Origin: Mercurialis annua
Lineage: Eukaryota > Streptophyta > Magnoliopsida > Malpighiales > Euphorbiaceae
Length of the DNA: 64,000 nucleotides
Reading direction: 5' to 3'
Assembly (NCBI RefSeq): GCF_937616625.2
Contig: NC_065572.1
Coordinates: 43,985,653-44,049,652, forward strand
The position numbers and the translations under genes are program-made. Position 1 is the first letter of the stretch. Each line of letters opens with the position of its first letter. The notes beneath the pieces are model-generated. The model was not told where the DNA came from and ran no database searches. It saw nothing but the letters and a program-made list of their open reading frames with translations. This document shows, piece after piece, positions 11,801-23,722 of the stretch.

Positions 11801-14657
11801 CACTTTTCACGCACACTTTGTGTAATATAACCTAACCATGCTTAGGTAATCGGAACGGGACGTTAAAGAGACTTGAGAAGCGACATACTAATATAGCGTC
11901 ACTTTTCAGGCACACTTTGCGTAATATAACCTTACCATGCTTAGGTAATCGGAACACACATCTAAGAGACTTGAGATGCGACATACTAATCTATTGTCAC
12001 TTTTCACTCACACTATGCGTAATATAACCTAACCATACTTAGGTAATCGGAACGACGCATTAAAAAGACTTGAGACGCGCCATACTAATCTAATGTCACT
12101 TTTCACGCACACTTTGTGTAATACAACCTAACCATGCTTAGGTAATCGGAACGACGCATTAAAGAGACTTGAGAGACGACATACTAATCTAGTGTCACTT
12201 TTCACGCACACTTTGCGTAACATAACCTAACCATGCTTAGGTAATCGGTACAACGCGTTAAAGTGAATTGAGACGCGACATACTAATCTAGCGTCACTTT
12301 CCACACACACTTTGCGTAATATAACCTAACCATGCTTAGGTAATCAGAACGACGCGTGTGAGGCGACATACTAATTTATTGTTAGTTTTCACGCATAGTT
12401 TGCGTAAAATAACCTAACCATGCTTAGGTAATCAGAACAACGCGTTGAAGAGAATCGAGAAGCGACATACTTATCTAGCGTAACTTTTCACGCACACTTT
12501 GCGTAATATAACTTAACCATATTTAGGTAATCGGAACGACGCGTTAAATAGACTTGAGACCCGACATACTTGTATTGTTACTTTTCACGCACACTTTCCG
12601 TAAAATAACCTAACCATTCTTAGGTAATCGGTACAACGCGTTAAAGAGAATTGAGACGCGACATACTAATCTAGCGTCACTGTCCACGCATACTTTTTAT
12701 AATATAACCTAGCCATGGTTAGGTAATCGGAACGATGCGTAAAATAGACGTTTGACGCGACATACTAATTTATTGTTACTTTTCACGCATACTTTGCGTA
12801 ATAAAACCTAACCATGCTTACATAATAGAAACAACGCGTTAAAGACACTTGAGACGCGATATACTAATCCAGCGTCATTTTCACGCACACGTTGCGTAAT
12901 ATAACTTAACCATGCTTAGGTAATCGGGAGGACGCGCTAAAGAGCCTTGAGATGCGCCATACTAATATAGCATCACTTTTCAAGCACACCTTGCATAATA
13001 TAACCTAACTATGCTTAGATAATCTGAACGACACTTTAGAGTGACTTGAGATGCGATATACGAATCTAACCTAACCATGCTTAGGTAATAATTAATTATT
13101 ACTTTTGATACACATTTTGCGTAATATAACCTAACGATTCTTAGTAAATTGGAAGGACGCGTTAGAGAGACTTGTGATGCGACACAAGCATGGTAATCGA
13201 AACGACGCGTTAAAAAGGCTTGAAACGCGACATACTAATCTAGCGTCACTTTTCACGCACACTTTGCGTAATATAATCTAACCATGCTTAGGTAATCGGA
13301 ACGATGCGTTAATTAGACTTGAGACGCGACATACTAATCTATTGTAATTTTTCACGCACACGTTGCGTAATATAACCTAGCCATGCTTAGGTAATCGGAA
13401 TGACGCGTTAGAGAGACTTGTGACGCGACATAGGCATGGTAATCAAAACGACGCATTATAGAGACTTAACACGCGTAATACTAATCAAGCATCGCTTTTC
13501 ACGCACACTTAACGTAATATAACCTAACCATTCTATGTTAATCGGAACAGCGCGTTAAAGAGGATTGAGACGTGACATACTAATCAAGCATCACTTTTCA
13601 CGCATACTTTGCGTCATATAACCTAACCATGGTTAGGTAATTGTAACGACTCGTTAAATTGACTTGAGACACGACATACTAATTTATTATTACTTTTCAC
13701 GCACACTTTGCGTAATATAACCTAACCTAACCATGCTTAGGTTATCGGAACGACGCGTTAGAGATACTTGTGACGCGACATAAGCATTGTAATCGGAACG
13801 ACGCGTTAAATAGACTTGAGTTATGACATACTAATCTAGCGTCACTTTTCACGCACACTGCATAATATACCCAAACCATGCTTATGTAATCGGAACGACT
13901 AGTTAAATAGCCTTGAGACGCGACATACTAATCTAGCATCACTTTTCACTCACACCTTGCCTAATATATAACCTGACCATGCTTAGGTGATCCGAACGAC
14001 GAGTTAAAGTGACTTGAGACGCGACATACTAATCTAGCGTCACTTTTCAGGCATACCTTGCGTAATATAACCTAACCATGCTTAGGTAATCCGAACGACG
14101 CGTTAAAGAGACTTGAGACGCGACATACTAATCTAGCGTCACTTTTCACGCACACTTTGCGTAACATAACCTAACCATTCTTAGGTAATCAAAACGACAT
14201 GTTAACGAGACTTGAGATGCGACATACTAATCTAGCGTCATTTTTCACGCACTCGTTGCATAATATAACCTAACCATGCTTAGGTAATCAGAACGACTCG
14301 TTAAAGATACTTTAGATGCGACATACTAATCTATTGTTACTTTTCACGCACACTTTGCGTTGTATAACTTAACCATGCTTAGGTAATCGTAACGACTAGT
14401 TAGAGAGACTTGTGATGCAACAGAAGCATGGTAATCGAAACGGCGCGTTAAAGAGATTTGAAACACGACATACTAATCTAGCGTCACTTTTCACGCACAC
14501 TTTGCGTAATATAACCTAACCATGCTTAGGTAATCGGAACAACGCTCAAATAGACTTGAGACGCGACATACTAATCTATTTTCATTATTCACGCACACGT
14601 TGCTTAATATAACCTAACCATTCTTTGGTAATCGGAACGACGCATTAGAGATACTTG
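8845..14657 (+). repeat. 99-bp satellite array, block B
   Basis: Forward monomers resume at TTAGGTAATCGG. The first few (8875-9790) match block A variants at 4070-4980 in order, so this is the same higher-order domain cut by the retroelement. Short 48-bp monomers occur near 9680, 10853, 11200, 11640, 13188, 13435 and 14425. An extra AACCTAACC appears near 13710. The last ten bases (14648-14657, GAGATACTTG) are the left target duplication of the next insertion. No gene seen. Confidence 0.95.
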
Positions 14658-15564
14658 GAATAAAGGGTCAATTCACCCCCTCAATTTGGCACAAAATATC
14701 AAAAAAGTCATTTTAGACGTTTTTGGATCATACAGACCCGCAACTTGCGTTTTTCGGTCAAAAAACCCCTCCCCCACTCTCAGCTAAGCAAGTGTGTTAC
14801 ACTCTCTGGAAAAAATGGAATTTTTTTTAAAAAACCCTCAATATTTTATTTATCTCCTATAATAATTTTAAATTTCTTTTAAATCTCAATTATATTTTTA
14901 TAATTTTAAAACTTGAATTTTTTTTATTTTTTAATAAAAATTTAAGGATCTTTTTCTCCTTTTTTCCCTTCTTCTTCCTCCCTTCTTCTTCCCTTCCACC
15001 AAATTCCTCCATTTTCTCCCTTCTTCTTCTTCTTTTTTTCCCCTCAACCACCGGACGCCGTCGGTCCCGTTCTCAGTCTGAGAACAGATCTGTTCTTAGA
15101 CGAGAACCGAGCTGTTCTCGTGTGAGAACAGATCGTTCTCAGACGAGAACGACATGTTCTCATTTGAGAACAGCTCGTTCTCAGACGAGAACGGCCTGTT
15201 CTCGTCTGAGAACGATTTCTCAGACAAGAATGACAGCGGAAACGATTTCTGGTGTCCGGGCGGCGGCGGCGGCGAGAGATTCCGGCGGCAGCAATGTTAG
15301 ATTAGGTTTAGGTGTTAAATTAGAATAATTAAGTTTAATTAGTGTTAATTATAATTTTGATTGTGTTTAATTAGAATTAAATTGTAATTAATTAGAATTA
15401 ATTTTTGGATTTAGCAATCCCACTCTCTTTTTAGGGTGTTTTTGTGTCAGAGGGGCTGATTTGAGTGAAAAACGCAAGTTGCGGGTTTGTTTGACCCAAA
15501 AACTTCCAAAATGACTCATTTGATATTTCGTGCCAAGTTGAGGGGGTGAATTGATCCTTTATTC
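14658..15564. mobile_element. Mutator-like TIR element, non-autonomous, 907 bp
   Basis: Long inverted repeats of roughly 110-120 bp: the left end begins GAATAAAGGGTCAATTCACC and the right end, reversed, begins GAATAAAGGATCAATTCACC. Both arms continue to CCCGCAACTTGCGTTTTTC. A perfect 10-bp duplication GAGATACTTG flanks it (14648-14657 and 15565-15574), inside the normal satellite sequence. Long TIRs and a 9-10 bp duplication are typical of Mutator-like elements. The interior holds a pyrimidine-rich run (about 14950-15050), a 21-bp palindromic minisatellite and a short GGCGGC-rich stretch. No transposase is visible, so it must rely on enzymes from elsewhere. Confidence 0.87.
15069..15231. repeat. 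21-bp palindromic minisatellite (GTTCTC-N4-GAGAAC)n
   Basis: About seven units, each a 16-bp inverted repeat GTTCTC-NNNN-GAGAAC followed by a linker of about 5 bp; an example is GTTCTCAGACGAGAAC. GAGAAC half-sites recur about every 21 bp from near 15080 to 15208. Because 21 is a multiple of three, the frame starting at 15122 reads as a periodic Arg/Thr/Ser-rich peptide. I judge that frame to be a by-product of the repeat, though a captured gene fragment cannot be excluded. Confidence 0.85.
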
Positions 15565-18500
15565 GAGATACTTGTGACGGAATATAGGCATGGTAATAAA
15601 AAACGATGCGGTACAGAGACTTGAGACGCGTAATACTAATCTAGCGTCACTTTTTTTGCACACTTTGCATAATATATCTTAACCATTCTTAGAAATCGGA
15701 ACGAAGAATTAGAGTGACTTGAGACGCGGCGTACTAATTTTGCGTCACTTTTCACGCACACTTTGCATAATATAACCTAACCATACTTAGTAAATAGGAA
15801 CGTCGCATTAGAGAGACTTGAGATGCGACATACTAATCTAGAGTCACTTTTCATGAACACTTCCATAATATAACCTAACCATACTTAGGTAATCAAAATG
15901 AAGCGTTAAAGAGACTTGTGACGCGAGATAAGCATGACAATCGAAACGACGCGTTAAAGAGACTTGAGACGCGACATACTAATGTAGAGTCACTTTTCAC
16001 GCACACTTTGCGTAATATAACCTAACCATGATTAGATAATCGGAACGATTCGTTAAAGAGCCTTGAGACGCGACATACTAATCTAGCGTCACTTTTCATG
16101 CACACCTTGCGTAATATATAAACTAACCATGCTTAGGTGATCCGAACGACGAGTTAATGTGACTTTAGACGCGACATACTAATCTAGCATCACTTTTCAC
16201 GCACACCTTGCGTAATATAACCTAACCATGCTTAGGTAATCCGAACGACACGTTAAAAAGACTTGACACGTGACATACTAATCTAGCCTCACTTTTCATG
16301 CACACTTTGCGTAATATAACCTAACCATTCTTAGTTAATCAAAACGACATGTTAAAGAGACTTGAGACGAGACATACTAATCTAGCGTCATGTTTCACGC
16401 ACTCGTTGCACAATATAAGCTAACCATGCATAGGTAATTGGAATGACTCGTGAAAGAGACTTTAGATGCGACATACTAATCTATTGTTACTTTTCACGAA
16501 CACTTTGCGTAGTATAATTTAACCATGCTTAGGTAATCGTAACGACGCGTTAGAGAGACTTGTGACGCGACAGAAACATGTTAATCGAAACGACGCGTTA
16601 ATAATCTAGAGTCACTTTTCATGCACACGTTACTTCATATAACCTGACCATTTTTAGGTGATCGAAAACGATGCGTTACAGAGACTTGAGACGCGTAATA
16701 CTAATCTAGCGTCACTTTTTTTGCACACTTTGCGTAATATAACTTAACCATGCTTAGAAATCGGAACAACGAATTAGAGTGACTTGAGACGCGACGTACT
16801 AATCTAGCGTTACTTTTCACGCACACTTTGCGTAATATAACCTAACCATGCTTAGGAAATAGGAACGACGCATTCGAGAGACTTGAGACGCGACATACTA
16901 ATGTAGTGTCACTTTTCATGAACACTTGCATAGTATAACCTAACCATACTTAGGTAATCGAAATGACGCGTTAATTAGACTTGTGACGTGAGAGAAGCAT
17001 GGTAATCGAAACGACACGTTAAAGGGACTTGAGACGCGACATACTACTCAATTATCACTTTTCACGCACACTTTGTGTAGTATAACCTAACCATGCTTAG
17101 GTAATCAGAACGACGCGTTAAGGAGACTTGAGACGCGACATAGTAATCTAGCGTCACTTTTCACACACACTTTGCGTAATATTAGCTAACAATGCTTACG
17201 TAATCGGAACCACGCATTAGAGAGACTTGTTATGCGACATAAGCATGGCTATCGAAATGACGCGTTAAAGAGACTTGATAAGCGACATACTAATCAAGCC
17301 ACACATACTTTGCGTAATATAACCTAACCATGCTTAGGTAATCGGAATGACACGTTAAAGAGGCTTGTGATCTGACAAACTAATCTAGCAGCACTTTTAA
17401 CGCACACTTTGCATAATATAACCTACCCATGCATAGGTAATAGGAATGACGCGTTAAAGACACGACTTACTAATCTAGCGTCACATTTCAAGCACACTTT
17501 GCGTTATATAACCTAACTATGCTTAGGTAATTGGAACGACGCGTTAGGGAGACTTGTGACGCGACATAAGCATGGTAATCGAAACGACGCGTTAAATAGA
17601 CTTGAGACGCTACATACTTCTTTAGCATAACTTTTCACGCACAATTTGTGTAACATAACCTAACCATACTTAGGTAATCGGAACAACGCATTAAAGATAC
17701 TTGATACGCGACGACATACTAATCTAGCGTCACTTTTCACGCACATTTTTTCGTAATATAACATAACCATGCTTAGGTAATCGGAATGACGCGTTAGAAA
17801 GACTTGTAAGGCGACATTCTAGTCTAGCGTCACTTTTTACGCATACTTTGCCTAATATAACTTAACCATGCTTGGGTAATCGGAACAACGCATTAAAGAG
17901 ACTTGTTATGCAACATACTAATCTAACGGAACTTTTAACGCGCACTTTGCGTAGTATAACATAATTATGCTTAAGTAATCGGAACGACGCCTAAGAGAGA
18001 CTTGTAAGGCGACATTCTAATCTAGCGTCACTTTTTACGCACACTTTGCGTAATATACACAAACCATGCTTAGGTAATCGGAACGACGCGTTAAAGAGAC
18101 TTGTGACGCGACATACTAATCTAGCGGCACTTTTAATGCACACTTTGCGTAATATAACCTAACCATGCTTAGGTAATCAGAACGACGCATTAAAGAGACT
18201 TGAGACGCGACATACTAATCTAGCGTTGCTTTTCACGGACACTTTGCGTAATATAACCTAACCATGCTTAGGTAATCTTAACGACGCGTTAGAGAGACTT
18301 GAGACGCGACATACTAATCTAGCGTCACTTTTCACGCACACTTTGCTTATTATAACCAGACCATGCTTAGGTAATCGGAACGACGCGTTAAAGAGACTTG
18401 AGACGCCACATACTAGTCTAGCGTCACTTTTCACGCACACTTTGCGTAAAATAATCTAAACATGCATAGGTAATCGGAACGACGCATTAAAGAGATTTGA

Positions 18501-18763
18501 GACGCGACATACTAATCTAGCGTCACTTTTCACGCACAATTTACACAATATAACCTAACCATGCTTAGGTAATCGGAACAACGAGTTAAAGAGACTTGTG
18601 ACGCAACATACTAATGTTGCAGTACATTTAACGCGCACTTGGCGTAATATAACCAAACCGTGCTTAGGTATTAAAGAAACTTATGACGCGACATACTAAT
18701 CTAGCGTCACTATTCTAGCACTCTTTGCGTAATATAACCTAACCATGCTTAGGTTATCATAAC
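15565..18763 (+). repeat. 99-bp satellite array, block C
   Basis: Forward monomers, opening with the right target duplication GAGATACTTG. Once the Mutator-like insertion is removed, the variants flanking it repeat at about 1.23 kb (GGTGATCCGAACGACGAG at 13985 and 16135) and 1.07 kb (TTGAGACGCGTAATACTAAT near 15620 and 16685). The stretch 18060-18480 is close to a consensus form. No gene seen. It ends after ATCATAAC at the tip of the next LTR. Confidence 0.94.
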
Positions 18764-21370
18764 TGTCACGGCCCAATTTCATGGATTGCGACCGACGCTA
18801 GGGTATGGGTATGGTCGTACCAAAACTCATAGCAAGGCTCGCGGATAACCTTATATACAAGTAAACTTGCAAGAAAGCCACTGCTCGGGGGCAACCGAGA
18901 CTCCAACCTAAGTCCAGCAGTTTATATAAAAGTTCTAATATCATAACTTGATAATAATCTGAAACTGTGAATCATGCCTCAAATATAATAATCCAATGTA
19001 ATATGCCAAAGTATAATAATATAAAAGTCGTACCACTACGACAAACCAAAGTATATTAATAGAGGCAACTAGTTCTATTGCGGTCTAAGAGGTAAAACAG
19101 TTGACTAGTTTAATAACATAAAAAAACCTCCGAGGAATCAAAGAATCGGAGATGACCAACGCCCTCAAAATCCTAAGCCTGGAAAAAATTGGAAAAACAA
19201 AGGGGTCAGATATATTGAGATGAGTTCATAATGCTATTTACATTTATTAAGTTTAAAACCCTTAAAAAAATCCTTTTATACTTATATATATTCGATTATG
19301 GAAATACAGTATTGAAATGAAATCCCAAAGTAATTATCTCAAAGTATTATCTAAAGTAGATAGCAACAAATCCACATTAATTCCCAAAGTAGGCAAGACA
19401 TTGGTAAGCCAATCCTAAAGTACTTACCGGTGCACACAGTCTCGATACTCGCATATCGAGTAGCTCGTTTCAATCCAGATCCACAATCGCTTAAAATAGT
19501 TCATAAAACATTTGATATACTAAAATTATGTGCGATATTTAATAAAGTGGTAAATAACACTATAAACTCACTGCTTGCTTGTCCACGTGAAACTTGGCAA
19601 ACAGCTAACCCTGTGTAGACTCCGAAGCACGAGCAATCGGCGGGTCTAAAACATTATACAAGTTAAAATACGAACAACCTCTAACTCTAAAAATACTAGA
19701 CACCACATAGGACTAGCATCTTAAAACACAACCAAGAACAACCAAATGTATATCCAAGGTATTACAATCAATCAATAACAAGTTAGGCAAATTAAGCTTA
19801 GGCAAGTTCTTATCTTTGAAAACGAAACCAAAGTCTTAAATACTTAAATAGTCGTTTCAAAACAATAATAGTTACCAGAGTAGTGTGTTAGCCTTACTAT
19901 GGTATAACTCAACACAATATGTCGGCGAAACAAGTCTAACCCGACCCATCCTTACCAAAGTACATTTAATTATATCACCTCAAATAGAATCAATAAGATT
20001 CAACATCCCTACATGACATATAACACCTCGTATGCCTTATATTACTTAATTCAAGTCAAACCACAACCTAAGATAAACTAACATTTTTTTAACAGGTTTT
20101 AAACCATTTTATAAACAATTTCCAGCCCTTAGTAACATGATCAAAACCACCCTAGGTAGGCATTTACAAAGCCAAAACACTGATCAAATATTTTAATCAA
20201 TAAATACCAAGATAACCTTTTCAAATACTAAAATCTTTCTTTGTAAAAATTTCCAGCAACACGATTCTTTTTAAAATAACTATATAATTCAATTAAACCA
20301 CGTTTAACATATGTTCAATTCTTAAATAGTTATCTCAAATCACCCAATGTGATTATTGTTAACAAACAACCTTGTGATCTTTAAAAGAGGATTTCCAGAT
20401 TTTAGTTTGAAATCAAAACAAAATTTTATCTCAAAGGGTTTATCCAATTGATTCATTAAATCATTTAAATAACCTAACAAAACCACCCAAAGTATTGTTA
20501 GGCATATAACAACCTAAGATCAAACTTTAAAAATATTTCCAGATTTTTAAACAACAATCAAATCAGTTTTGTAACCCAAAATCTTCAGCAATTCGATAAG
20601 TCTTGTAACATCAAAACCAAACCACCCAAGTACAAATGAAATCAAAGAGACTTATATAACCTCAAATCAAGATTTCGAGAATTTATAAATCATAGCAACA
20701 CAGAAAATACAATCAAGCCACCCAAAGTATTGAATTAACACATCAACTAGCAATCTCTAAAATCCATAACAAGGGATTAGAGCCACTAACCTTTTGGAAT
20801 ATATTAAGAACAACCAATTGAACAAAACCTAGAAATATAGATCCAAAATCAGCCTAGAGATTGAGAAAGTGGAAAGGATTGAACACGAAATATAAACTAA
20901 TGGAATCATGAAACCAATGTTAGAATACTTACCAAAGATTCAAAATTGAAGGGAAAGGATGGAGGGATGACCTAAGATAGAGCCTTAGCCGAATTAGGGT
21001 GTTTAGACAAGTTAGAAGTGTTTAAAATCTGATTTAGGTCGAATTAATGTGGTATTTATAGAAAATCAGCGAACTGGAAAGTGTACGCATCACGCCCGCT
21101 ACAGCCATATTGCGCCCATGATATATGTCGCGCCCGGGACACTCCTCCCATCACGCCCGCGAAATGCTACTGCCTCCGATGAAAAATTGAGATTTTGAAA
21201 TTGAAATTGAAATCGTTCCAAACTCCGAGACTAATCCTAATACATCTTAAAACACAAATAAAAAGGTTTAGAACCTTCGAATCACGATTCTAAGTGGTCG
21301 AACCACTCAAACGAACCCAAAATACCGTTTAGACTTAACGGAACAAGTCGGAAAAATACGGGGTGTTACA
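18764..21370 (-). repeat. 3' LTR of the chromovirus remnant (2,607 bp)
   Basis: On the minus strand it starts TGTAACACCCCGTATTTTTC (at 21370) and ends GGGCCGTGACA (at 18764). It is homologous in reverse to 5604-8562 but clearly diverged, so the two are different insertions of one family. A TATA-like CTATAAATACC is on the minus strand at 21051-21061. The flank on the satellite side is ATAAC (18759-18763), the expected half of a 5-bp target duplication whose partner is lost. Confidence 0.88.
21051..21061 (-). promoter_or_regulatory. Probable LTR TATA box (minus strand)
   Basis: Minus strand CTATAAATACC, preceded by GCTGATTTT as in the related LTR. GC-rich GCGCCC-type repeats lie just upstream of it on that strand (plus 21080-21170). 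Confidence 0.5.
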
Positions 21371-21384
21371 TTCTCCCCAACTTA
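21371..21384 (-). other. Polypurine tract next to 3' LTR
   Basis: On the minus strand TAAGTTGGGGAGAA lies directly before TGTAACACC. Purine-rich AGTTGGGGAGAATG is the usual plus-strand primer of plant chromoviruses, and it confirms orientation and LTR boundary. Confidence 0.85.
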
Positions 21385-21560
21385 AAACAAAATCGTCCTC
21401 GATTTTTAAAACAACGAAACTAAGCACGAAGTAAAATAAGCATACCAAAGTATCGCACAAAACATGAACCCAAGGTATCAATATCAAACGTAACACACTA
21501 AGCAAACACATAACCCAAAGTACTAACATAGCATAAAAGTAAAAACAAATCCAATGTACC

Positions 21561-22940
21561 TCAAGGAAAGAGGAAAGGATAACAGTTCCTTATGTCGGAC
21601 TCCGTCTCCCAAGTGCACTCATCTACAGAGTGATTCCGCCACAGAACCTTGACCATCGGAATCTCATTGTTCCGCAACTTACGCACCTGCGTATCAACAA
21701 TCTCAACAAGCTGCTCCTCATAAGACAACTCTTGGTCAATCTCAACATTCTGTGGTACAATCACTTGAGAAGGATCAGAAACACATTTCCGCAATATCAA
21801 AACATGGAACACTGGATGCACCAAAGACATGTCTGGCGGCAGAGCCAAACGATAAGCAACTGCTCCAACTCTCTCCGTAATCTCATACGGACCAACGAAC
21901 CTCGGTGATAACTTCCCCTTAACACCAAAACGCACAACGCCCTTCATAGGCAAAACCCGAAGAAACACATAGTCGCCAACCTGAAACTCGAAATCCTTCC
22001 GCTTAAGGTCAGCATAACTCTTGTGCCGCCTAAAAGCAGTCTCAAGCCTATGCTGATCAAAGGTACCTTTTCAGAGGTAATCTGGATGATCTCAGCTCCA
22101 GAAAGTTTACGCTCGCCGACCTCTTCCCAACAGATAGAGACCGACACTTGCACCCATACAAAGCCTCATAAGGTGCCATCTCGATACTAGCATGATAACT
22201 GTTGTTGTAGGAAAACTTAATCAAAAACAAATGAGTATCCCAGCTACCCTGAAATCCAAAACACACATCCTGAGCATGTCTTCCAAAATTTGAATTGTCC
22301 TCTCAGACTGGCCATCAGTTTGAGGATGAAACGCAGTACTGAAATCCAACCTCGAACCCAAAGATTCCTGCAATGCTTTTCAAAACTAAGAGGTGAAAAT
22401 TGAACCTTTGTCCGAAACTATCGACATTGGTACACCATGGAGACTAACAATCCGATCGATGTACAACTGTGCCAACTTCAAAGCCTGATAAGTAACCTTG
22501 ATCGGTAAGAAGTGAGCTGACTTGGTTAAACGGTCAACAATCACCCAAATTGAATCATACCCCTGCCGGGTACGTGGCAAACCAACCACAAAGTCCATAG
22601 CGATACGCTCCCATTTCCACTCTGGAATAGGTAGCGGCTGCATATATCCAAACGATCTCTGATGTTCCAACTTCACTTGCTGGCAAGTCAAACACGTAGA
22701 CACAAACTCTACAACATCCTTTTTCATTCCGCTCCACCAGTACGTACCCTTGAGATCATGATACATCTTGGTAAAACCCGGATGAACACTGTAAGGTGAC
22801 TTGTGCGCTTCCTCCAGAATCTGGTCTCTCAAACCATCCGAATCCGGAACACACAGTCGAGAACCGTACCTGAGAACTCCATCTACTATAACAAACTCAG
22901 AATTCCCATACAAATGGATCTCATCCATAATCCGTTTCAA
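21561..22940 (-). pseudogene. Ty3/chromovirus integrase, frameshifted
   Basis: The 22940-22386 segment (184 residues) holds the zinc-binding HHCC domain (His46, His53, Cys83, Cys86) and the core Asp116 and Asp177 (motifs MDFVVGLP and SDKGS). Two in-frame stops follow at about residues 185 and 187. The third acidic residue is still in frame (motif DGQSERTIQ, Glu codon 22302-22304), giving the exact D-35-E spacing. Frame then shifts between 22302 and 22266 and again before 21968. The last open piece (21968-21561, 135 residues) has GPYEI at 26-30 and a chromodomain-like segment at about 88-127 (VKVLWRNHSVDECTW). In a live element this enzyme inserts the cDNA, and the chromodomain is thought to steer it to heterochromatin. 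Confidence 0.9.
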
Positions 22941-23095
22941 TTATGGATCCTCAGCTTGCGAAGCTTTGATCCTATCAATCAAAACCAGTTGCACTTGCAA
23001 CTGTGCCAACAAACAACCCCTCTACAAAACCTGAAAACTGAATCTCGAAGTTAACAAATTATGCCACTCGCGAACCATGGGTCTCCGCCCAACCT

Positions 23096-23458
23096 CTAAA
23101 ATATGAGCCAACTGCCCGAAGATTTGCTACTCAATGCATCGGCTACCACGTTAGCCTTAACAGGATGGTACTGAATAGAATGATCGTAGTCTTTCAGTAA
23201 TTCCAACCATCTCCTCTGGCTCAGATTCAACTCGCGCTGATCAAAGATGTACTTCAGACTCTTATGATCAGTGAAGATCTCACAAGTCGCACCGTACAAA
23301 TAGTGCCTCCAAATCTTATGAGCAAAAACCACAGCTGCTAACTCCAAATCATGCGTAGGATAATTCACCTCATGCTTCTTCAACTGGCGAGAAGCATAGG
23401 AAATCATCTTACCATGTTACATCAACACGCAACCCAAACCGATACGAGAAGCATCACT
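23096..23458 (-). pseudogene. Ty3 RNase H domain, truncated with a stop
   Basis: The domain begins right at the breakpoint with Ser-Asp-Ala-Ser (Asp codon 23453-23455), followed by the conserved GLGCVLM. An in-frame TAA follows. The open part from 23407 carries [20 protein letters not shown] (Glu22 of this piece), FTDHKSL (Asp47) and [13 protein letters not shown]. These are the D-E-D residues of retroviral-type RNase H, which removes RNA from the RNA/DNA hybrid. The reverse transcriptase normally fused upstream is missing. Between this and the integrase (22941-23095) is a short linker with stops. Confidence 0.88.
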
Positions 23459-23722
23459 TAAGCATGGTTAGGTTATGTTACGCAAAGTGTGCGTAAAAAG
23501 TGACGCTAGATTAGTATGTCGAGTCTCAAGTCTCTTTAGCGCGTCGTTCCGATTACCTGATCATGGTTACGTTATATTACGAAAAGTGTGCATGAAAAGT
23601 GACGCTAGATTAGTATGTCGCGTCTCAAGTCTCTTTTACGCGTCTTTCCATTACCAATGAATGGTTAGGTTATATCACAGAAAGTGTGCGTGAAAAGTAA
23701 CGATAGATTACTGTGTCGCGTC
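23459..23722 (-). repeat. Inverted satellite fragment
   Basis: About 2.7 monomers on the opposite strand (GCATGGTTAGGTTATGTTAC, then GACGCTAGATTAGTATGTCG). They abut the broken RNase H on the left and switch back to forward satellite at about 23722 inside TCGCGTCTAAATATATTG. This is the only short inverted island in the first 61 kb. Confidence 0.9.

Larger units (their letters stand above)
18764..23458 (-). mobile_element. Truncated Ty3/chromovirus retrotransposon (Tekay-like)
   Basis: Minus-strand remnant. Read from the right it has RNase H from its first catalytic Asp, the integrase with a chromodomain-like end, a polypurine tract and then the 3' LTR. The right end breaks inside pol at about 23458, where satellite in inverted orientation begins, so gag, protease, reverse transcriptase and the 5' LTR are missing. 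The long LTR, the C-terminal chromodomain-like segment and the end TGTAACACCCC fit plant chromoviruses of the Tekay/Del type; the clade name is inference. Several stops and frameshifts make it inactive. Confidence 0.88.

Noticed and set aside
13695..13740. Telomeric repeat (AACCTAACCTAACC)
   Set aside because: It is one extra copy of AACCTAACC within a satellite monomer. It lacks the plant telomere unit CCCTAAA in tandem.
15240..15330. Captured host exon in the Mutator-like element (GGCGGC-rich stretch)
   Set aside because: Too short and low in complexity to recognise a gene; kept only as a possibility.
21630..23054. Plus-strand open frames over the chromovirus pol
   Set aside because: They are antisense to clear integrase and RNase H coding sequence.
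5604..23458. The two Ty3 pieces as halves of one element split by inversion
   Set aside because: Their LTRs are clearly diverged in sequence and length, so they are separate insertions of one family.
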